Source: Nitrosomonadaceae bacterium
GTDB taxonomy: Bacteria; Pseudomonadota; Gammaproteobacteria; Burkholderiales; Nitrosomonadaceae
Assembly: GCA_030646695.1 (NCBI GenBank)
Contig: JAUSLF010000070.1
Location: 1-64,000, forward strand
DNA length: 64,000 bases
Direction of reading: 5' to 3'
In this document: positions 23,386 through 30,958 of the stretch, piece after piece
How the letters are laid out: each line of letters begins with the position of its first letter
Position numbering within the stretch: the stretch's first letter is position 1
Position numbers and translations under genes: made by a program
Notes under the pieces: generated by a model
What the model saw: only the letters and a program-made list of their open reading frames with translations
The model's database searches: none
Told to the model about the DNA's origin: nothing

Positions 23386-25467
23386 TCAAGCGCCATTTAA
23401 AACTGACACGGGTGAATCTGAGGTCCTATAAAGAGCCCGGCCCAAGGCCTGCAGCCGGTCCAGCCCGCGCGGCTCTTGCTGGCGAAACACCTGTGCCATG
23501 TGGCGGCCAGCAAACGCTGCGTGGTACTGACCCAGCACACTATCCTCTTGGCGTCGCAATACAGAACAGGTCGGACAGGCTGAGGCCGGTGTGACCATGT
23601 TCACAAACAAGAGGGGCACCGCAAGCCCGAGCCGCTCACAGGCCGCCACCAGGTCTCTGGTTTCCGCATACGCCATCTCGGTGGGAATCGTCACCGCCAC
23701 CAGGGCCGCCTGCTTGACATCGATCAGCATGCGCCGAAACGCTTTCACCCGTTTCGAGAGCGTCACCATCATCTGCGAGATCCTGGGCAGCCAGAACACA
23801 TCCCGGTATTTCAAGAACAGCGCGAAGAAAGTCTTGAGCCATTGCTCAATCAGCTCGGGCATTTCCAGGAAACGCAGCAGATGGCCGGTCGGCGCCGTGT
23901 CGAGCACAAACAGGTCATAGCGACCCTGCTCCATCATGTCAACGATCCGGGTCAGTGCCAATACTTCATCCAGGCCGGGTGGTGCCAGGTCCAGTATCCG
24001 CTCCATGACCTCCCGGTCGAACGCCAGATTCATCCCTGCCGGTCCGCTGACGCGCTCAAAGACTCCCGTCAACTCATCGGCATAGTTCTGCTTCAAGTGC
24101 GCATACTCAGCCTGAGCGTCCAGCTCGATCACGCTCAGCCCCGGTGCCACCCGGACTTCCTGCGAACCGATCTCACGGCCCAGGCAGGCCGCCAGCGAAT
24201 GCGCCGGGTCGATGGAAAAGAGCAGTATCTCCTTGCCGCTGCGCTCTTGCGCCAAGCGCAGTGCCGAGGCGCAGGCCAAGGTGGTCTTGCCGACCCCGCC
24301 TTTGCCCGCGAACAACAGCAGCTTGATGGAGGCTGCGGGAAGGGGTGCCGGATTGCTGACGAGTGACTGTTGGCCGCTGAGTACTGAGGGCTGCATGGCG
24401 GAGCGCCTCCGACCATCGTTCATCGTTGCACGTTCAAGCGTTCCTGCTGCCAAGGGCCGTGCCTGCTCCCACACCGTCAACAAGCGCTGCGTTCCCCGCA
24501 TTTCCTCAAGGAACAGCGGAAGCCCCCATAAGGTGTAGCTTGAAAACACCCGCGTGAGCTCGTCGATCGCCACATTCTGGCGCGAGTTCCATTCAGCGCA
24601 GACCGGACAGTCCGCTGGCGCAGGATGCAAGCGGTTGACGACCACCTCGCGCACCGGCAGATCAATCCGTTCCAGCTCGCTGAGCAGCATCCGTGTCACA
24701 TAAATACTCAAGGCTTCGGCCAGCATGACGGGCACGAAGCGGCATTGTTCAGGCGACTGCAGCAGCGCGCCCAGGTGCGTCAGGTCGGCCACAGTCTGTT
24801 CCAGATAGAGGTCAACTTCATCTTTTTGATAACTGCCCCGGTACAGCCGCGCCAGGTAGCGGTGCTTGGCCAGCATCGTATCCAAGGTGGCGACCCACTG
24901 CCGCATGATGGCCGGAAGACCGAGGAGTCGCAGAGTATGCCCGGCCGGCGCGGTGTCCACCACAATGCAGGCATGGCGATTCTCTTTGACCCAGGCGGCA
25001 ATCTCAAGCAAAGCCATGATTTCATCCAGACCGGGCATAGAGAGGTCCAGCAGATGCGTCAGGTCAGCCGCATCCAAAAATGTCCCACGCAGGACAATGG
25101 TGCGCAGATGCGCTTCGTGTCGCGCCTTGAACCGAAGCAGACTTTCTTGGGGATCCAGCTCACGCAGGGTCAGATTCTCAAGCGGCGCAGAGTCGGCAAA
25201 ACAATCAGCCAGCGAATGGGCCGGGTCGGTCGAGACCAGCAGAAAGGAGCGGGTCGGATGCTGGCGGGCCAAGTACAGAGCGGCGGCGGCAGCACAGGTG
25301 GTCTTGCCGACCCCGCCTTTGCCACCGAAGAGCAGCAGGCGAAGCTTCTCTGCCTGTAAAAATTCCGGGTGTTCCGGTGCGCCCGCTTTCATTTGGTTTG
25401 CTTTCAAATGCTCAGGGCGCAGGGCAAAATGGAAAAATGGCTTAGGACGTGCGGCGACCTGTGTCAT
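23386..25467 (-). CDS. tandem ArsA/Get3-type ATPase in a gas vesicle cluster
   Basis: With the ATG at 25467 (overlapping gvpG by 26 bases) the protein has 693 residues and two similar halves. Half 1 has the deviant Walker A GGKGGVGKTT near residue 50, then STDPAHSLAD and DTAPAGHTLRLL. Half 2 has AGKGGVGKTT near 386, SIDPAHSLAA and DTAPTGHLLRFL. Each half has one CxxC pair (CPVC near 285, CPTC near 628), the zinc/dimer motif of Get3/TRC40, and no arsenite-resistance neighbours are present. Get3 proteins shield hydrophobic helices of tail-anchored proteins. By analogy this one could chaperone GvpA-type subunits; that is inference. The fused two-half form looks like ArsA, while the CxxC pairs look like Get3. 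Confidence 0.85.
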   Translation of the reverse strand: MTQVAARPKPFFHFALRPEHLKANQMKAGAPEHPEFLQAEKLRLLLFGGKGGVGKTTCAAAAALYLARQHPTRSFLLVSTDPAHSLADCFADSAPLENLTLRELDPQESLLRFKARHEAHLRTIVLRGTFLDAADLTHLLDLSMPGLDEIMALLEIAAWVKENRHACIVVDTAPAGHTLRLLGLPAIMRQWVATLDTMLAKHRYLARLYRGSYQKDEVDLYLEQTVADLTHLGALLQSPEQCRFVPVMLAEALSIYVTRMLLSELERIDLPVREVVVNRLHPAPADCPVCAEWNSRQNVAIDELTRVFSSYTLWGLPLFLEEMRGTQRLLTVWEQARPLAAGTLERATMNDGRRRSAMQPSVLSGQQSLVSNPAPLPAASIKLLLFAGKGGVGKTTLACASALRLAQERSGKEILLFSIDPAHSLAACLGREIGSQEVRVAPGLSVIELDAQAEYAHLKQNYADELTGVFERVSGPAGMNLAFDREVMERILDLAPPGLDEVLALTRIVDMMEQGRYDLFVLDTAPTGHLLRFLEMPELIEQWLKTFFALFLKYRDVFWLPRISQMMVTLSKRVKAFRRMLIDVKQAALVAVTIPTEMAYAETRDLVAACERLGLAVPLLFVNMVTPASACPTCSVLRRQEDSVLGQYHAAFAGRHMAQVFRQQEPRGLDRLQALGRALYRTSDSPVSVLNGA

Positions 25468-25741
25468 CCGCATCGACCTCGTCTTCATCGGATTCATTGT
25501 CAGATTCAGCGTCAGCTGCCTGATTGCGCAGCTCGATGACGTCCAGGCGATCAAGGAGCTGCTTCTCCTCAGCCTCAAATTCTTCCTCTGTAATTTTCCC
25601 GGTCTCCAGGCGCATATACAGCTCGCTGAGTGATTGCGTGATAGCTTCCGATTCTCCAGCCTTCTCCTTCTGAACGGCATCATTGATTTCCTTAGCGATC
25701 CACAGCAGCGGTGTGGTCAACAACTTGTCAAGGAGAAACAT
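25442..25741 (-). CDS. gvpG: gas vesicle protein GvpG
   Basis: The 99-residue protein starts MFLLDKLLTTPLLWIAKEIN, typical of GvpG, followed by a charged coiled coil (LYMRLETGKITEEEFEAEEK, then QLLDRLDVIE) and a very acidic C-terminal tail (SDNESDEDEVDADD). GvpG is an assembly protein usually placed next to GvpF/L, as here (gvpF ends 9 bases upstream). Confidence 0.9.
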   Translation of the reverse strand: MFLLDKLLTTPLLWIAKEINDAVQKEKAGESEAITQSLSELYMRLETGKITEEEFEAEEKQLLDRLDVIELRNQAADAESDNESDEDEVDADDTGRRTS

Positions 25742-25749
25742 AAAAAGTA

Positions 25750-26511
25750 TCAGTCCTCTTCGGGATCCAAGTTGACATCGACAAAATTATGCGGCGCCCA
25801 AGGCCCGTTGAAATCGAAGCCGAAGTTGTTGTCGAACAGCTTGGCCGCCTCAAAAACGCCGTCCTCGAAGCGCTTCTGGGCATCCAGCTCAACCAGACAG
25901 GCCAGATGCATCACTTCCCCCTCCCGAGGCGGATTCTGCTTGATGTCGACACAGAGTGGCCCCAGTACCTGCATGGCTGCTTCGGTGTAGCGTTCACGCT
26001 CCCGGGTCAACAAGCGATCGAATAGACGCCCCAGCTCGATTTGATCCATCTGCGAAGGGCCATGCTGTTTACCCATCGCCTGGTCGCGCAAGGCCGCGAG
26101 CTCCGGGGAACTGTTCACAATGTACTCAAAGATATTCGGCACATCCAAAGTAACACGCAGCCCCATCTCGACTTTCCCGCGTACCAGGTTCAGTTCCTCG
26201 ACCAAGGTCTCACTGTTCTTCTTCAGGATATCCCGGACCGCCTTGGCACTGCCGGCCAGCGTCCCGAACGCCGCCGGCAGGATGGTGCTGTCTTCCATCA
26301 AGCGTTTGACGACGGCATTGTGCGCCGCCAAATTTTTACGCTCGGGCCGGATCCGTTTGTCCATCAGGTCGCTCACCACCGCCGCGAGGGAGCCATGGGA
26401 GAGGGTATAGACAGCGCCGCCATTGAGGCCGATCGGCCCATAGGTCTGCTCGCCCGCTTCATCGACAACCGCGTAGATGTATTTCCCCATCAGCATCGTG
26501 TTCATGCTCAT
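25750..26511 (-). CDS. gvpF: gas vesicle protein GvpF (GvpF/L family)
   Basis: The ATG at 26511 overlaps the gvpO stop (ATGA) and gives 253 residues; the upstream extension of the frame lies inside gvpO. The N-terminal ferredoxin-like part has KYIYAVVDEAGEQTYGPIGL; the middle is helical (AAHNAVVKRLMEDSTILPAA with FGTL); the C-terminus ends FNGPWAPHNFVDV, the diagnostic GvpF/L closing motif. GvpF binds GvpA before assembly in studied systems. This is one of three GvpF/L-type proteins in the cluster. Confidence 0.92.
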   Translation of the reverse strand: MSMNTMLMGKYIYAVVDEAGEQTYGPIGLNGGAVYTLSHGSLAAVVSDLMDKRIRPERKNLAAHNAVVKRLMEDSTILPAAFGTLAGSAKAVRDILKKNSETLVEELNLVRGKVEMGLRVTLDVPNIFEYIVNSSPELAALRDQAMGKQHGPSQMDQIELGRLFDRLLTRERERYTEAAMQVLGPLCVDIKQNPPREGEVMHLACLVELDAQKRFEDGVFEAAKLFDNNFGFDFNGPWAPHNFVDVNLDPEED

Positions 26512-26873
26512 GCCCCAACCAAATCTCTTAGGCCGTAGGCGGTGATGTTGAGTTGCCGGTCTAAGCGGAGTACATACCGCTGGCAATCCAGCACTTGCTT
26601 TGAGACCGGCAAGCCCAAGTTCCTGATTGTCGTGTTGGGCACATAGACATCCGCTTCCGCCTCCCAGGAACCTTTTTCGGGATCGACCTGGGCCAGCTTG
26701 GTCACATTCACGCGCATGGCATCCAAATTTTTCTGCAAAAATTCACCGACAGCAGCTCTGACATCCACAATGGTGTAGGCCGCCGTAGGCTGTGCCAGCG
26801 CGCCCTCTTTGGGAAGATAGTTGGCTGGCTGAACCGATTGCGCCATGTGGACGGTGTCGAGGATTTTCTGCAT
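26508..26873 (-). CDS. gvpO: gas vesicle protein GvpO
   Basis: The 121-residue protein has the GvpO domain in its second half: WEAEADVYVPNTTIRNLGLP and VLDCQRYVLRLDRQLNITAY, preceded by a helix (VDVRAAVGEFLQKNLDAMRV). GvpO is an essential accessory protein in haloarchaeal and actinobacterial clusters. It overlaps gvpF by 4 bases. Confidence 0.85.
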   Translation of the reverse strand: MQKILDTVHMAQSVQPANYLPKEGALAQPTAAYTIVDVRAAVGEFLQKNLDAMRVNVTKLAQVDPEKGSWEAEADVYVPNTTIRNLGLPVSKQVLDCQRYVLRLDRQLNITAYGLRDLVGA

Positions 26874-26953
26874 GCTGGAATCTTTTTTCTTCGTTTATCT
26901 TACCGACGCTGGCACTTCACTTAACGCTTACTTACGCACTTGATTTCAGCGCA

Positions 26954-27322
26954 TCAGACGATACCCTGGCCCTTGCAGGGGGTGCAGTGAAACACCCCGT
27001 CTTTTCCGCTTCCCAGGCATTTGGCGCAAGTCGTCGCCTCCTTGCGCACAGACACCACACCTACCCCTTTGCAGGCCAGGCAGCTCAGGCTGGCTTTTTC
27101 TCGTCCTGTGCCGCCGCATTTCAGGCAATTCACCACGGGCGAAGTGACCGCAACCTTGCCGCTAGCGCTGCAGACCGGGCAGCGGCTTGCGGAGCGATTC
27201 GTTGAGTCCACCCCGCTGCCACGGCAGTAGCCACAGGGTACCGAACTCACAAATAGCTTGTTGCGGGACGACCTGCCTTTGATTTGCCCGAATCTGGCCA
27301 GAACGGCATGGGCATAAGTCAT
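26954..27322 (-). CDS. stand-alone DnaJ-type zinc-finger protein 1
   Basis: The start is the ATG at 27322 (MTYAHAVLARFGQIKG), giving 122 residues. Six CxxC motifs follow in order, each leading into a glycine: CGYCRGSG, CPVCSASG, CLKCGGTG, CLACKGVG, CAKCLGSG and CTPCKGQG. Type I DnaJ has four such motifs forming two zinc sites that hold unfolded client protein. Six would form up to three sites. There is no J-domain and no C-terminal substrate domain. It is a paralogue of the protein at 28981-29325. With the J-domain of the GvpF/L fusion and the dnaK gene it may reconstitute an Hsp40 in pieces. Confidence 0.82.
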   Translation of the reverse strand: MTYAHAVLARFGQIKGRSSRNKLFVSSVPCGYCRGSGVDSTNRSASRCPVCSASGKVAVTSPVVNCLKCGGTGREKASLSCLACKGVGVVSVRKEATTCAKCLGSGKDGVFHCTPCKGQGIV

Positions 27323-27326
27323 TTTT

Positions 27327-27584
27327 CTACCACGCGCTCGCCTGTTGTTCTCGCGCCGAGGGCGGAAGTACCCGCAATGGGCCGGCCGCGCGCTCAAAAT
27401 GTTCACGCCACTGCTCATCGAGCCAGAGACGCCGAGCCTCTCGCGCCATCAACGCCTGTTCTTCACGAGCGATTCGTTCTTTGTCAATGTGTTCCATAGG
27501 CAAGCCTGTGGCATGCGGGCACGCGCGGAAACTCTGTACGTTTCGGCTGGTACGTATCTGTTTCAAACTTTTTATTGTCAGCAT
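27327..27584 (-). CDS. small conserved-position protein of unknown function
   Basis: The ATG at 27584 has GGAGG six bases upstream, giving 85 residues beginning MLTIKSLKQIRTSRNVQSFR. The longer open frame upstream overlaps the previous gene in another frame and is not used. The middle is a charged helix (HIDKERIAREEQALMAREAR then RLWLDEQWREHFERAA) with an arginine-rich face. I do not recognise it. Its place between the 107-residue helical protein and the zinc-finger gene, with almost no spacing, makes it part of the operon. Confidence 0.65.
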   Translation of the reverse strand: MLTIKSLKQIRTSRNVQSFRACPHATGLPMEHIDKERIAREEQALMAREARRLWLDEQWREHFERAAGPLRVLPPSAREQQASAW

Positions 27585-27597
27585 CACATCCTCCATT

Positions 27598-27921
27598 TTA
27601 ATACTTGAGCCTGAATTCGCCTTTGACCTGGCGAGCAGAGCTGGCCATCTTCTGCGAAGCCGGAGCATCGCTGCGCTTATTGATTTCAATGGTGTTGCAC
27701 ACTTGCAAAAGATCTTTACTTTCAGTCTGGATTTCCGCCAGACGGGCATCAATCGTTTCAATCCGGTTTTGTGCACTGGTTTTTTCTTTGCCGCGCCGCG
27801 CCTGTTCCATCGTCAGCATCGCCAGCTTCAGAAACTTCCGGTGTGGGTGACTCAACTCCGTCACCAAACCAGACATGGTTCGAATGCATTGCAATCCTTT
27901 TAATTTGCTGCTTTTAATCAT
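27598..27921 (-). CDS. small helical protein of unknown function
   Basis: The 107-residue protein (ATG at 27921 with AAGGAG eight bases before) is basic and mostly helical, with a coiled-coil-like segment KTSAQNRIETIDARLAEIQT. The N-terminus KLKGLQCIRTMSGLV faintly resembles SLKQIRTSRN of the next gene. No family is recognised. It follows gvpN after 13 bases; a role in vesicle assembly or shape is suggested only by position. Confidence 0.65.
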   Translation of the reverse strand: MIKSSKLKGLQCIRTMSGLVTELSHPHRKFLKLAMLTMEQARRGKEKTSAQNRIETIDARLAEIQTESKDLLQVCNTIEINKRSDAPASQKMASSARQVKGEFRLKY

Positions 27922-27934
27922 GACTTCGCTCCTT

Positions 27935-28984
27935 CTACTTTGATTTAACGGAACTAACGCCAGCAGCCTGCTTGCCGGGTTTGCGGCCCGCCCTGCAAAC
28001 CTTCTGAATCACCTCACCCAGCGTGTCGGCCACGACTGACTGGCCCTCACGGGTGACCTTGGCCGTCTCCGCACTCAGCACATCCCGGGTGACCCACTGA
28101 AAGACCGGGTCAGCCCAGCGGGCATGGCCGCCACGGATAGCCAGCACCCGGGCAATCGCGATACAGGCCCGAATGGTCGGCCGGTGTTTGTTGACGCCAC
28201 CGCTGCGCAACTCCCTCACCACATCCACAATGGTTTCGGCGTCAGCAGGGGCGATGCCAGACTTCGCCATGGTGATGCGGATCTCTGTGTCCCGATCATA
28301 GTGACCCATCTTGAGCGTGATCAAGCGGTCCATCAGGGCGTCCTGGGTCTTGTGGGTGCCCGCGTACTCCTCCGGGTTCGAGGTAAAGATGGCGCGGAAT
28401 TCCGGATGCACCTCCAAATAGCCTTCGCCGGAACTGCGTAGCTTGGGCAGATTGAGAATTTTTTCCGACAGAATGCTCAACAGCGCGTTATTCGCCTCGG
28501 GGCGCGAGCGGGTGAACTCGTCGTAAATCAGGGTATCCCCGTTCTGGCAGGCGGTGGTGAGACGGTTGTCCACCCACAAGGTCTTTGTTTCCTCTTCGGT
28601 CTTCAGCACAGAATGGATGAAGTTGTCGATCAGTTTATGCTTTCGAACGCCGGATTCACGACCAATCAGGTCGGAACTACCGAACTCATCGTCTCCATGG
28701 ATCAGGCTGACCGGACGACCCAGCTTTGCGGCGACGTGGAACGCCAAGGTGGTCTTCCCGGTTCCTGCCGGGCCGGAAAAGTGAACTGCGTAGCCGGCCT
28801 CCAGATAGGCCAAGGCGCGCTCAGTCAACTCCTGGACGTAGGGCGTAAAGACGAACTCATCGCTGGGCTCGGGCAAGATGTTATCGTCATTGGACGTCAT
28901 CCTGACGACCTCTGCCGGTTGCACTTCTAAGTTGGTTTTATTCATGGCTGTGTAATCTCTTTTGAATTGTTTATTCGTCATCAT
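27935..28984 (-). CDS. gvpN: gas vesicle protein GvpN (AAA+ ATPase, MoxR type)
   Basis: The 349-residue ATPase has Walker A SGPAGTGKTTLAFHVA, Walker B TLIYDEFTRSRPEANN, and the sensor region AIFTSNPEEYAGTHKTQDAL, all typical of GvpN. GvpN raises vesicle yield and size in known systems. The first ATG at 28984 overlaps the zinc-finger gene (ATGA) but has no ribosome binding site; an ATG at 28945 (MNKTNLEVQPAEVVRM) has AAGAGA at about 12 bases and may be the real start, leaving 336 residues. Confidence 0.93.
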   Translation of the reverse strand: MMTNKQFKRDYTAMNKTNLEVQPAEVVRMTSNDDNILPEPSDEFVFTPYVQELTERALAYLEAGYAVHFSGPAGTGKTTLAFHVAAKLGRPVSLIHGDDEFGSSDLIGRESGVRKHKLIDNFIHSVLKTEEETKTLWVDNRLTTACQNGDTLIYDEFTRSRPEANNALLSILSEKILNLPKLRSSGEGYLEVHPEFRAIFTSNPEEYAGTHKTQDALMDRLITLKMGHYDRDTEIRITMAKSGIAPADAETIVDVVRELRSGGVNKHRPTIRACIAIARVLAIRGGHARWADPVFQWVTRDVLSAETAKVTREGQSVVADTLGEVIQKVCRAGRKPGKQAAGVSSVKSK

Positions 28985-29325
28985 TGCGCAGCGACCCGGC
29001 CCCGGCCACGGCAGGTCAGACAGTCCATCGCCGGGGCGGAGCTGTCATCGCCCGTGCCTTGGCAGTCCGGGCAGACGATGGTTGGCCCAACTGCGGCGGG
29101 AACCCTGCCCTTGCCACGGCAGACCGTGCAGGTCAGCCGTTTGATGGCCCCGCTGCCCTGACAGTGCGCGCAAGCCACATACGGCACTGGCACCTGGACC
29201 ACGCCTTTGCCGAGACAAACCGGGCAGTCCGATAAGCGGGACATGATTCCGAACGGGTCTTTGCCTTTGCCGCCACAAAAAATGCAGGGCAAAGGCGCCA
29301 TCGTCACTCCAGTCTCATTTTTCAT
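28981..29325 (-). CDS. stand-alone DnaJ-type zinc-finger protein 2
   Basis: The ATG at 29325 has GGAGG five bases upstream, giving 114 residues. Again six CxxC-G motifs are present: CIFCGGKG, CPVCLGKG, CAHCQGSG, CTVCRGKG, CPDCQGTG and CLTCRGRG, with valine/proline-rich spacers. The motifs are closer to the DnaJ consensus CxxCxGxG than in the paralogue at 26954. It lacks any J-domain. It lies just upstream of gvpN with a 4-base overlap to gvpN's first ATG. Likely a client-binding or thiol/zinc chaperone for vesicle proteins. Confidence 0.85.
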   Translation of the reverse strand: MKNETGVTMAPLPCIFCGGKGKDPFGIMSRLSDCPVCLGKGVVQVPVPYVACAHCQGSGAIKRLTCTVCRGKGRVPAAVGPTIVCPDCQGTGDDSSAPAMDCLTCRGRGRVAAQ

Positions 29326-29362
29326 CACGACCTCCAGACGTACATGTCTTTACCAAGAACAC

Positions 29363-29992
29363 CTAACGGCCACGAACCTTTTTCGCTGGCTTTTTCGTTG
29401 CCTTCACGGGGGCCGCTTTGGCTGTTGTTTTTGCTTTTACCAGCGCGTTTTTTGCGGCATCCTTTATGCGGACAGCCGCCGCTGCTGCTTTTTTAAGAGC
29501 GTCTTTTGCCGCTTCCTTGATGCTGGCAGCCGCTGCTTCCTTGGCATGAGCCGCTGCTGCGGCGGCCTCCTTGATGCGGGCAGCCTCCGCTACTTCCTTG
29601 GCATGAGCCGCTGCTGCGGCGGCTTCCTTGATGCGGGCAGCCTCCGCTACTTCCTTGGCGCGAGCTGCTGCGGCGGCGGCCTCCTTGATGCGGGCAGCCT
29701 CCGCCACTTCCTTGGCATGAGCCGCTGCTGCGGCGGCTTCCTTGATGCGGGCAGCCTCCGCTACTTCCTTGGCGCGAGCTGCTGCGGCGGCGGCCTCCTT
29801 GATGCGGGCAGCCTTCGCTTGTTCGGCACGGGTCGGACCAAACCAGGCCGCATGCACCGCCCGATTTTCATCCATCATTTTTTTTCTGAGGCCGGCAACG
29901 GTTCGTGTCAGGTTCGCAACAAATTCGATACGGCCACGGTGCCCTGTTTGGATCTTCTGGCGGAGTCGCCCCATATCGTCAGTTCTGCTCAT
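29363..29992 (-). CDS. alanine-rich repeat protein, candidate GvpC-like shell protein
   Basis: The 209-residue protein has three parts: an N-terminal domain shared with the gene upstream (MSRTDDMGRLRQKIQTGHRG, then EFVANLTRT and AAWFGPTRAE); five 19-residue helical repeats of the type AARIKEAAAAAARAKEVAE; and a lysine/alanine/proline-rich tail resembling histone H1 (KAAPVKATKKPAKK). Amphipathic helical repeats are the hallmark of GvpC, which wraps the vesicle outside, but the unit here is 19 residues, not the 33 of cyanobacterial GvpC, and I see no sequence match. DNA-binding or granule-coating (phasin-like) roles are alternatives. GAGGGG precedes the ATG at about nine bases. Confidence 0.72.
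   Translation of the reverse strand: MSRTDDMGRLRQKIQTGHRGRIEFVANLTRTVAGLRKKMMDENRAVHAAWFGPTRAEQAKAARIKEAAAAAARAKEVAEAARIKEAAAAAAHAKEVAEAARIKEAAAAAARAKEVAEAARIKEAAAAAAHAKEVAEAARIKEAAAAAAHAKEAAAASIKEAAKDALKKAAAAAVRIKDAAKNALVKAKTTAKAAPVKATKKPAKKVRGR
29537..29821. repeat. five tandem 57-bp repeats inside the Ala-rich gene
   Basis: A 57-bp unit starts at 29537, 29594, 29651, 29708 and 29765. Copies 3 and 5 share the variant GCGCGAGCTGC, while copies 1, 2 and 4 share GCATGAGCCGC, so copies 2-3 and 4-5 look like a duplicated 114-bp dimer. The unit is a multiple of three, so copy-number change alters protein length without breaking the frame. Confidence 0.92.
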
Positions 29993-30209
29993 GCTCGTTT
30001 CCCCTCATCTGTATTCGTTGTGAAGCCTCCCGACAAGAGGTTTCCTCAAGCCACCCTGGGCTGCTGACCGGCACCAGAACCCCTTCACTGCGCCTGACAA
30101 AGGGGCCGCCGAGCAAAGAGACGGAACCTTGAATCAGGTGTCCGTTTCTGAGCCTTGTTTTAGCTTGCCTGGCTTAACCAGCCGCCGCCCCGCTTGGGAG
30201 ATACAGCCG

Positions 30210-30533
30210 CTATGCTATGGCCGCGCCTAACCAGGCGCTACGGGCTGCTGCGTTCTCGGCTGCATTGGCTTTTCTCTGTGCGGCGATAGTTTGAGCCAAG
30301 CCGGTAACGTACTTGACACAAGTTTTATGCAGCCGCGCCGCGTCCTGCCTGCGGCTCTTCTCATTCGCCGCGAGGACTTCCATGAGGCTGCGCCTGCGTG
30401 CTTTGTTCTGGGCTTGGTTTGCTTTACTCAGATCAATGCCACTTTGCGTCAGCTTGCTAACGAACTCTTCGCGGTCGGAATGTCCGGCTTGAACCTGCTC
30501 GCGCAGTGCCGCCATATCATCAGATCTACTCAT
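30210..30533 (-). CDS. paralogue of the Ala-rich protein without repeats
   Basis: The third of three consecutive ATGs (30533) lies at the best distance from AAGGAG and gives 107 residues starting MSRSDDMAALREQVQAGHSD, then REEFVSKLTQ. The N-terminus matches the repeat protein downstream at most positions and the C-terminus ends SAWLGAAIA, matching AAWFGPTR where the repeats begin in the other protein. The product is helical and basic (NKARRRSLMEVLAANEKSRR). No known family is recognised. It directly follows gvpA and may be a shell-associated protein. Confidence 0.72.
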   Translation of the reverse strand: MSRSDDMAALREQVQAGHSDREEFVSKLTQSGIDLSKANQAQNKARRRSLMEVLAANEKSRRQDAARLHKTCVKYVTGLAQTIAAQRKANAAENAAARSAWLGAAIA

Positions 30534-30597
30534 CATCATTCTCCTTTTTACATGTTCTCTTGGATCTTCGCTGCTGCCAGCACCGATCCACCGAACT

Positions 30598-30624
30598 GGC
30601 AAAGGGACTAACAGCCCCCTTGCC
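30598..30624 (-). promoter_or_regulatory. stem-loop downstream of gvpA
   Basis: On the minus strand GGCAAGGGG and CCCTTTGCC pair (one G-U) around a 9-base loop, about 30 bases after the gvpA stop. No T-run follows. A stem here may protect the abundant gvpA message or reduce read-through into the accessory genes; this is inference from position. Confidence 0.4.
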
Positions 30625-30654
30625 GACAAGAAACTACTCAACTAAGCATCGAGC

Positions 30655-30873
30655 TTAAGCCGGTGCAGCAGCGCTGGCTGTCAGGCCAATTGCTTCTGCG
30701 TACTTAAGGTAAGTTTCAACCGATGCGACTACGACCCGTGCTTCGATAGACAACAACTCAATACCAACCAGCGACACCTTGACCCAAGCGTCAATGACGA
30801 CACCCTTGTCCAAAATGCGGTCAACTACTTCGGCCAAGCTTGATGAATCGGTCGATTTTTGTACGTTTGCCAT
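30655..30873 (-). CDS. gvpA: gas vesicle major shell protein GvpA
   Basis: The 72-residue protein is Gvp[55 protein letters not shown]. The helix - beta-hairpin - helix core that stacks into the gas-permeable ribs is complete, and the [13 protein letters not shown] and SVETYL motifs are intact. The ATG at 30873 has AGGAG nine bases upstream. The leader contains a sigma54-type promoter and a short hairpin. It is the first gene of the downstream operon, as expected for the most abundant product. Confidence 0.97.
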   Translation of the reverse strand: MANVQKSTDSSSLAEVVDRILDKGVVIDAWVKVSLVGIELLSIEARVVVASVETYLKYAEAIGLTASAAAPA

Positions 30874-30914
30874 GATTAATTACTCCTAAAAACACGCCCC
30901 TGATTAATTATTTA

Positions 30915-30927
30915 CATACGAAGTATG
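30915..30927 (-). promoter_or_regulatory. hairpin in the gvpA 5' leader
   Basis: CATAC-TTC-GTATG on the minus strand is a perfect 5-bp stem with a 3-base loop, located between the predicted transcription start (near 30948) and the gvpA ribosome binding site. Such leader hairpins can stabilise mRNA; function is not shown. Confidence 0.35.
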
Positions 30928-30958
30928 GGGCTTACCCTTCGATACTAACTAACTAATA

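Noticed and set aside
23386-25467. Arsenic resistance locus
   Set aside because: No arsB, arsD or arsR neighbour; all neighbours are gas vesicle genes, and the CxxC pairs point to a Get3-like role.
29537-29821. Repeat array mistaken for CRISPR
   Set aside because: The 57-bp units are contiguous without spacers and lie in frame inside a coding region.
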